Shown in pieces: positions 13,120-15,299 of a stretch of DNA of 15,299 nt. The position numbers were made by a program, and so were the translations under genes. This DNA comes from an uncultured Bacteroidales bacterium (GTDB lineage Bacteria; Bacteroidota; Bacteroidia; Bacteroidales; Paludibacteraceae). Numbering within the stretch: position 1 is the first letter of the stretch; every line of letters starts with the position of its first letter. The notes beneath the pieces were generated by a model, which saw only the letters and a program-made list of their open reading frames with translations, had not been told where the DNA came from and searched no databases. The stretch is taken from contig CAMOGT010000018.1 of assembly GCA_946614295.1 (NCBI GenBank), positions 1 through 15,299 of the forward strand. The letters are read 5' to 3'.

Positions 13120-14117
13120 AGGATCGCCTCGTTCTGGCGCACGGCATTACGTTTCTTCTGCCCCGGAGCGTAGAGGAAGGTCTCGGCGGTAACGACTCGT
13201 CCGTTCACTTGGTCCAGACGGGTCAGGCTCACAAATGGACCGCCCATCGCTTCGCCGTCCAGGATCTTCCACAGACCTCTTGTCTCCATCGCGTAGAACC
13301 CTCCTACGGAGTCTCTGAGCGCGGGCACTTGGTGCGTCACCGGCGGGAAATGTTTGTACTCCGTGCCCATGCGGCTGCCTTCCACCTGAGCGGATACGAG
13401 TTGTCCCATCACGGCATTGCGCATGGCGATGATGGAGTCGCCCGAGAACTGCTCCCGCGCCGTGTACGGATAGCTATAGACGAGAACGTCTTTCCGCATC
13501 GGTCCCTTGTTGTTGCAACACCAGAGGACATCCACCGAATCCGCACCGTTTTTAATTTTTAATTTTTCATTTTTAATGATAATATAGTCCTCCGGGATAA
13601 GCATGTCGTAGCCCTGTCGGTTCAGTATCGCGCGCGCGTTCTTATTTGTATTCGCGCGGTAGAAACGGATCTGGCGGGCTAACTCCTCCTGCACCAGCCA
13701 CTCGCGGAGTTTCTCGCCGTTCGTCTGCCAATAACTCATGAACTCCTCGGCACTCGGTGCCTGGATTCGTATCAGAGCCTGCGGCCGGGACCACGCGTCG
13801 CGGGCTTTGGTGGCCTTTACAAGGGTGTATTTATGGGGATCGATGTCCACCAATACGATGTTCCTCGTAGCCCGGAACAGGTCGTCAAACTGCGCCGGAG
13901 TAACATGCGTGGTCGTGAAATACGCCTCCATCTGAGGCAGACCGTACATGTCTGCGCCCATGGTCTCACACACTGCGTTTTTGACAGCCTCGTCGCTCAC
14001 TACCAGGCACTCATAGATGGAACCCGTGGCGGAGGTCAGCAGACGCTCGTTGCCGTTCGAGCAACTCATTAACGCTACCGATACAAGGAGAAAGAAAAAT
14101 AGCTTTTTCATATGCAA
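13083..14117 (-). CDS. DUF4837 family lipoprotein
   Basis: 344 aa from ATG 14117; an alternative ATG two codons later (14111) gives the cleaner start MKKLFFFLLVSVALMSC. The lipobox LMSC puts the lipidated Cys at residue 19, so the protein is envelope-anchored. The body matches DUF4837, a Bacteroidota-restricted family: ATGSIYECLVVSD near the N-terminus, RNIVLVDIDPHKYT (85-98), a Trp-rich middle section, and the late ETRGLWKILDGEAMGGPFVSLTRLD (278-302) and AETFLYAPGQKKRN (311-324). Function is unknown. Residues about 180-191 (IKNEKLKIKNG) come from a heptamer repeat lying between the conserved YDMLIPEDY and VDVLWCCNNK. It has its own divergent promoter shared with the AraC gene. Its 3' end overlaps pnuC by 37 bp. 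Confidence 0.9.
   Translation of the reverse strand: MHMKKLFFFLLVSVALMSCSNGNERLLTSATGSIYECLVVSDEAVKNAVCETMGADMYGLPQMEAYFTTTHVTPAQFDDLFRATRNIVLVDIDPHKYTLVKATKARDAWSRPQALIRIQAPSAEEFMSYWQTNGEKLREWLVQEELARQIRFYRANTNKNARAILNRQGYDMLIPEDYIIIKNEKLKIKNGADSVDVLWCCNNKGPMRKDVLVYSYPYTAREQFSGDSIIAMRNAVMGQLVSAQVEGSRMGTEYKHFPPVTHQVPALRDSVGGFYAMETRGLWKILDGEAMGGPFVSLTRLDQVNGRVVTAETFLYAPGQKKRNAVRQNEAILYTLEMPNERQR
13549..13576 (+). repeat. heptamer repeat in the DUF4837 gene
   Basis: Four contiguous units on the + strand: tttttaa, tttttaa, tttttca, tttttaa. Read in the gene they encode a Lys/Ile/Asn-rich peptide (KNEKLKIKN). The A+T content contrasts sharply with the GC-richer flanks. Confidence 0.85.
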
Positions 14118-14134
14118 AAGATTGATTTATGGTG

Positions 14135-14166
14135 CAAAGGTACAAAAAAATTAGCAAATACGCAAA
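14135..14166 (-). promoter_or_regulatory. promoter for the DUF4837 gene
   Basis: On the minus strand: TTTG (+ strand 14163-14166), 20 bp, TACCTTTG (14135-14142). The ATG at 14117 or 14111 follows 17-23 bp later. It matches the Bacteroidota consensus exactly at the TAnnTTTG box. Confidence 0.8.
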
Positions 14167-14181
14167 AAAATCTTCCAAAAA

Positions 14182-14213
14182 TTTGCATAATTCAAAAAAA
14201 ATATCTACCTTTG
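14182..14213 (+). promoter_or_regulatory. promoter for the AraC-family gene
   Basis: TTTG at 14182-14185, 20 bp, TACCTTTG at 14206-14213, and the ATG at 14233. It is a mirror image of the DUF4837 promoter, with identical -7 boxes and identical spacing; only 15 bp separate the two -33 boxes. Confidence 0.85.
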
Positions 14214-14232
14214 CGCCAAATTTCATGAAGTT

Positions 14233-15102
14233 ATGACGCTCTATACTGACTCCATCTTCCTGACAAATGAAATCGAAGGATTTCGTGCTTGTCGTGAAAA
14301 ACGTTCTACCGCTGTCAATACCATGACCGCACTTTTCTGTGAACAAGGTTATATTGATGTATGGTACCACAACGCAATGCTGCGCATCAACGCCGGCGAG
14401 TTATTCCTCCGTATTCCGGATTTCTCATACCAGCTTGGACCTTTTGAGATGTCGCCTGATTTCAAGTTCTATCAGGTTACCGTCGATGCACGTGTGTATG
14501 AGAAAGTAATGTACGAGCACATGCGTATCGAGCCGGACTGGTACGCCAAGCAGGAGTACGTCAAGGCGCATCCCACCTTTAAGTTCAATGAGGCGAGCAA
14601 GGAGTTCTTCCTTGTCTATTTCCATCTGCTTACCCTGCAGCTCAAAGACAAGCAGACGGAGTACAGACGGCAGATAATGATGCTGATTGCCCGTGGTGCC
14701 GCCATGGAGATGCTCAATTACATGGATAAACTGGCTTTGATTACGCCATCGTCCGAAGGACGTGTCTCGGTTAATCACAGCGACTATACGTTCCGCGAGT
14801 TCACACGTATCCTCCAGCAGTATCCGCATGAGCGCGAGGTGCAATGGTATGCATCCAAATTAGGAATAACGCCGAAGTATCTCTCGGAGATTTGCAAGGA
14901 GCGGTCCGGAAAGTCCGCCAGCGAGTGGATAGCAGATATCACGATAACGGAGATCAAGCACTATCTCACTCATACCACAATGCCGATCCATGAGGTGGCG
15001 CGGATCATGGAGTTCCCGAACGCCAGTTTCTTCTGCCAGTACACCAAGAAACATACGGGACTCACGCCTAACCGACTCCGGAAGCAAAAGAAAGAAGCAT
15101 AA
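14233..15102 (+). CDS. AraC family transcriptional regulator
   Basis: 289 aa. The C-terminal region (about 200-287) is an AraC/XylS double helix-turn-helix: VQWYASKLGITPKYLSEICKERSGKSASEWI is the first unit and MPIHEVARIMEFPNASFFCQYTKKHTGLTPNRLRK the second, with the usual FxxxTGxTPxxxR ending. The N-terminal part (about 1-100) is likely a cupin-like sensory domain (YHNAMLRINAGELFLRIPDF), with a helical linker at 120-165. The ligand cannot be deduced. It has its own promoter, divergent from that of the DUF4837 lipoprotein, which is its most obvious candidate target, though that is inference. A strong intrinsic terminator follows the stop codon directly. Confidence 0.93.
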   Translation: MTLYTDSIFLTNEIEGFRACREKRSTAVNTMTALFCEQGYIDVWYHNAMLRINAGELFLRIPDFSYQLGPFEMSPDFKFYQVTVDARVYEKVMYEHMRIEPDWYAKQEYVKAHPTFKFNEASKEFFLVYFHLLTLQLKDKQTEYRRQIMMLIARGAAMEMLNYMDKLALITPSSEGRVSVNHSDYTFREFTRILQQYPHEREVQWYASKLGITPKYLSEICKERSGKSASEWIADITITEIKHYLTHTTMPIHEVARIMEFPNASFFCQYTKKHTGLTPNRLRKQKKEA

Positions 15103-15130
15103 AAAAACTCCGCGCAATGCGGAGTTTTTT
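15102..15130 (+). terminator. intrinsic terminator after the AraC gene
   Basis: The stem pairs ctccgc (15108-15113) with gcggag (15119-15124), extended by A-T pairs on the flanking A and T runs to about 12 bp, with a 5 nt loop (gcaat). A run of six Ts (15125-15130) follows. The A-run/T-run symmetry allows function in both directions, serving the convergent gene end as well. Confidence 0.9.
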
Positions 15131-15242
15131 CATCTTTCATTTTTCATTTTTCATTTTTCATTTTTCATCTTTCATCTTTCATCTTTCATCTTTCATCTTT
15201 CATTTTTCATCTTTCATCTTTCATCTTTCATCTTTCATCTTT
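15131..15242 (+). repeat. 16-unit heptamer array, two unit types
   Basis: Sixteen contiguous 7 bp units fill 15131-15242 with no slip in register. Type A is catcttt and type B is cattttt, in the order A B B B B A A A A A B A A A A A. The array sits between the AraC terminator and the stop codon of a convergent gene, so it is intergenic. The reverse-complement units (aaagatg/aaaaatg) occur inside the RluA gene at 4578-4605. Confidence 0.97.
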
Positions 15243-15246
15243 CCTC

Positions 15247-15299
15247 TTACCACGCGAACAGCGGATGCTGCATCATCTCGCGGTTCACTTCCTCGCGGA
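15247..15299 (-). CDS. C-terminal end of a minus-strand gene (partial)
   Basis: On the minus strand, from the right edge of the window, the frame reads REEVNREMMQHPLFAW followed by TAA (+ strand 15247-15249). It ends 4 bp from the heptamer array, and its codon use resembles that of the neighbouring genes. Sixteen residues are too few to assign a family, and the frame is inferred from its protein-like composition only. Confidence 0.5.
   Translation of the reverse strand, partial: REEVNREMMQHPLFAW

Noticed and set aside
12978..13562. Plus-strand 194-codon open frame opposite the DUF4837 gene
   Set aside because: Arg/His-rich shadow composition; the minus strand carries a clear lipoprotein with promoter and family motifs.
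15131..15242. CRISPR array
   Set aside because: The repeats are 7 bp, contiguous and without spacers, and there are no cas genes.

Overview
The window looks like the chromosome of a member of the Bacteroidales (Bacteroidota), probably a gut or host-associated lineage. Three things point there. The clear promoters have the Bacteroidota form TTG/TTTG, 19-20 bp, then TAnnTTTG, and Shine-Dalgarno sequences are weak or absent. Several gene families are typical of the phylum: DUF4837 lipoprotein, Ig-like (Big_5) lipoprotein with a GGPKD(S/T)IPP opening, long-form RluA pseudouridine synthase, DPP IV and a Listeria/Bacteroides-repeat protein. The gene content has no plasmid or phage hallmark.

Layout. 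Positions 1-1950 look accessory: the 3' end of an unrecognised gene with a winged-helix-like tail, a gene-poor 324 bp stretch with degenerate peptide-coding repeats, a complete class II Fic protein, and a start-poor open stretch that may be transposase debris. Positions 1952-4242 carry wecB (UDP-GlcNAc 2-epimerase), a cytidylate-kinase-like protein and a DUF456 membrane protein on the + strand. The minus-strand RluA-family gene (4253-5590) runs divergently from a tightly packed + strand run of six genes (5680-13119): secreted repeat protein, DPP IV, ROK sugar kinase, polysaccharide deacetylase, Ig-like lipoprotein and PnuC-type transporter. Overlaps of 4-29 bp and one 24 bp gap suggest a single operon. 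PnuC overlaps the convergent DUF4837 lipoprotein gene by 37 bp. That gene shares a divergent promoter region with an AraC-family regulator, which ends at a strong terminator. The window closes with a 16-unit heptamer array and the last codons of a minus-strand gene.

The outstanding feature is a scattered set of short tandem repeats, mostly with a 7 bp period. The unit sequence differs at each site but the period is constant. They lie between genes and also in frame inside at least five otherwise conserved genes (wecB, RluA, DPP IV, polysaccharide deacetylase, DUF4837), where they add peptide stretches between conserved motifs. DPP IV alone has three heptamer tracts plus one C/G-rich insert, with a possible fourth tract at its stop codon. 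An 8 bp version supplies both the stop codon of one gene and the start codon of the next. A related G-rich element in the deacetylase gene forms a four-run G-quadruplex motif close to the start codon. I could not run homology searches, so family names rest on motif recognition.
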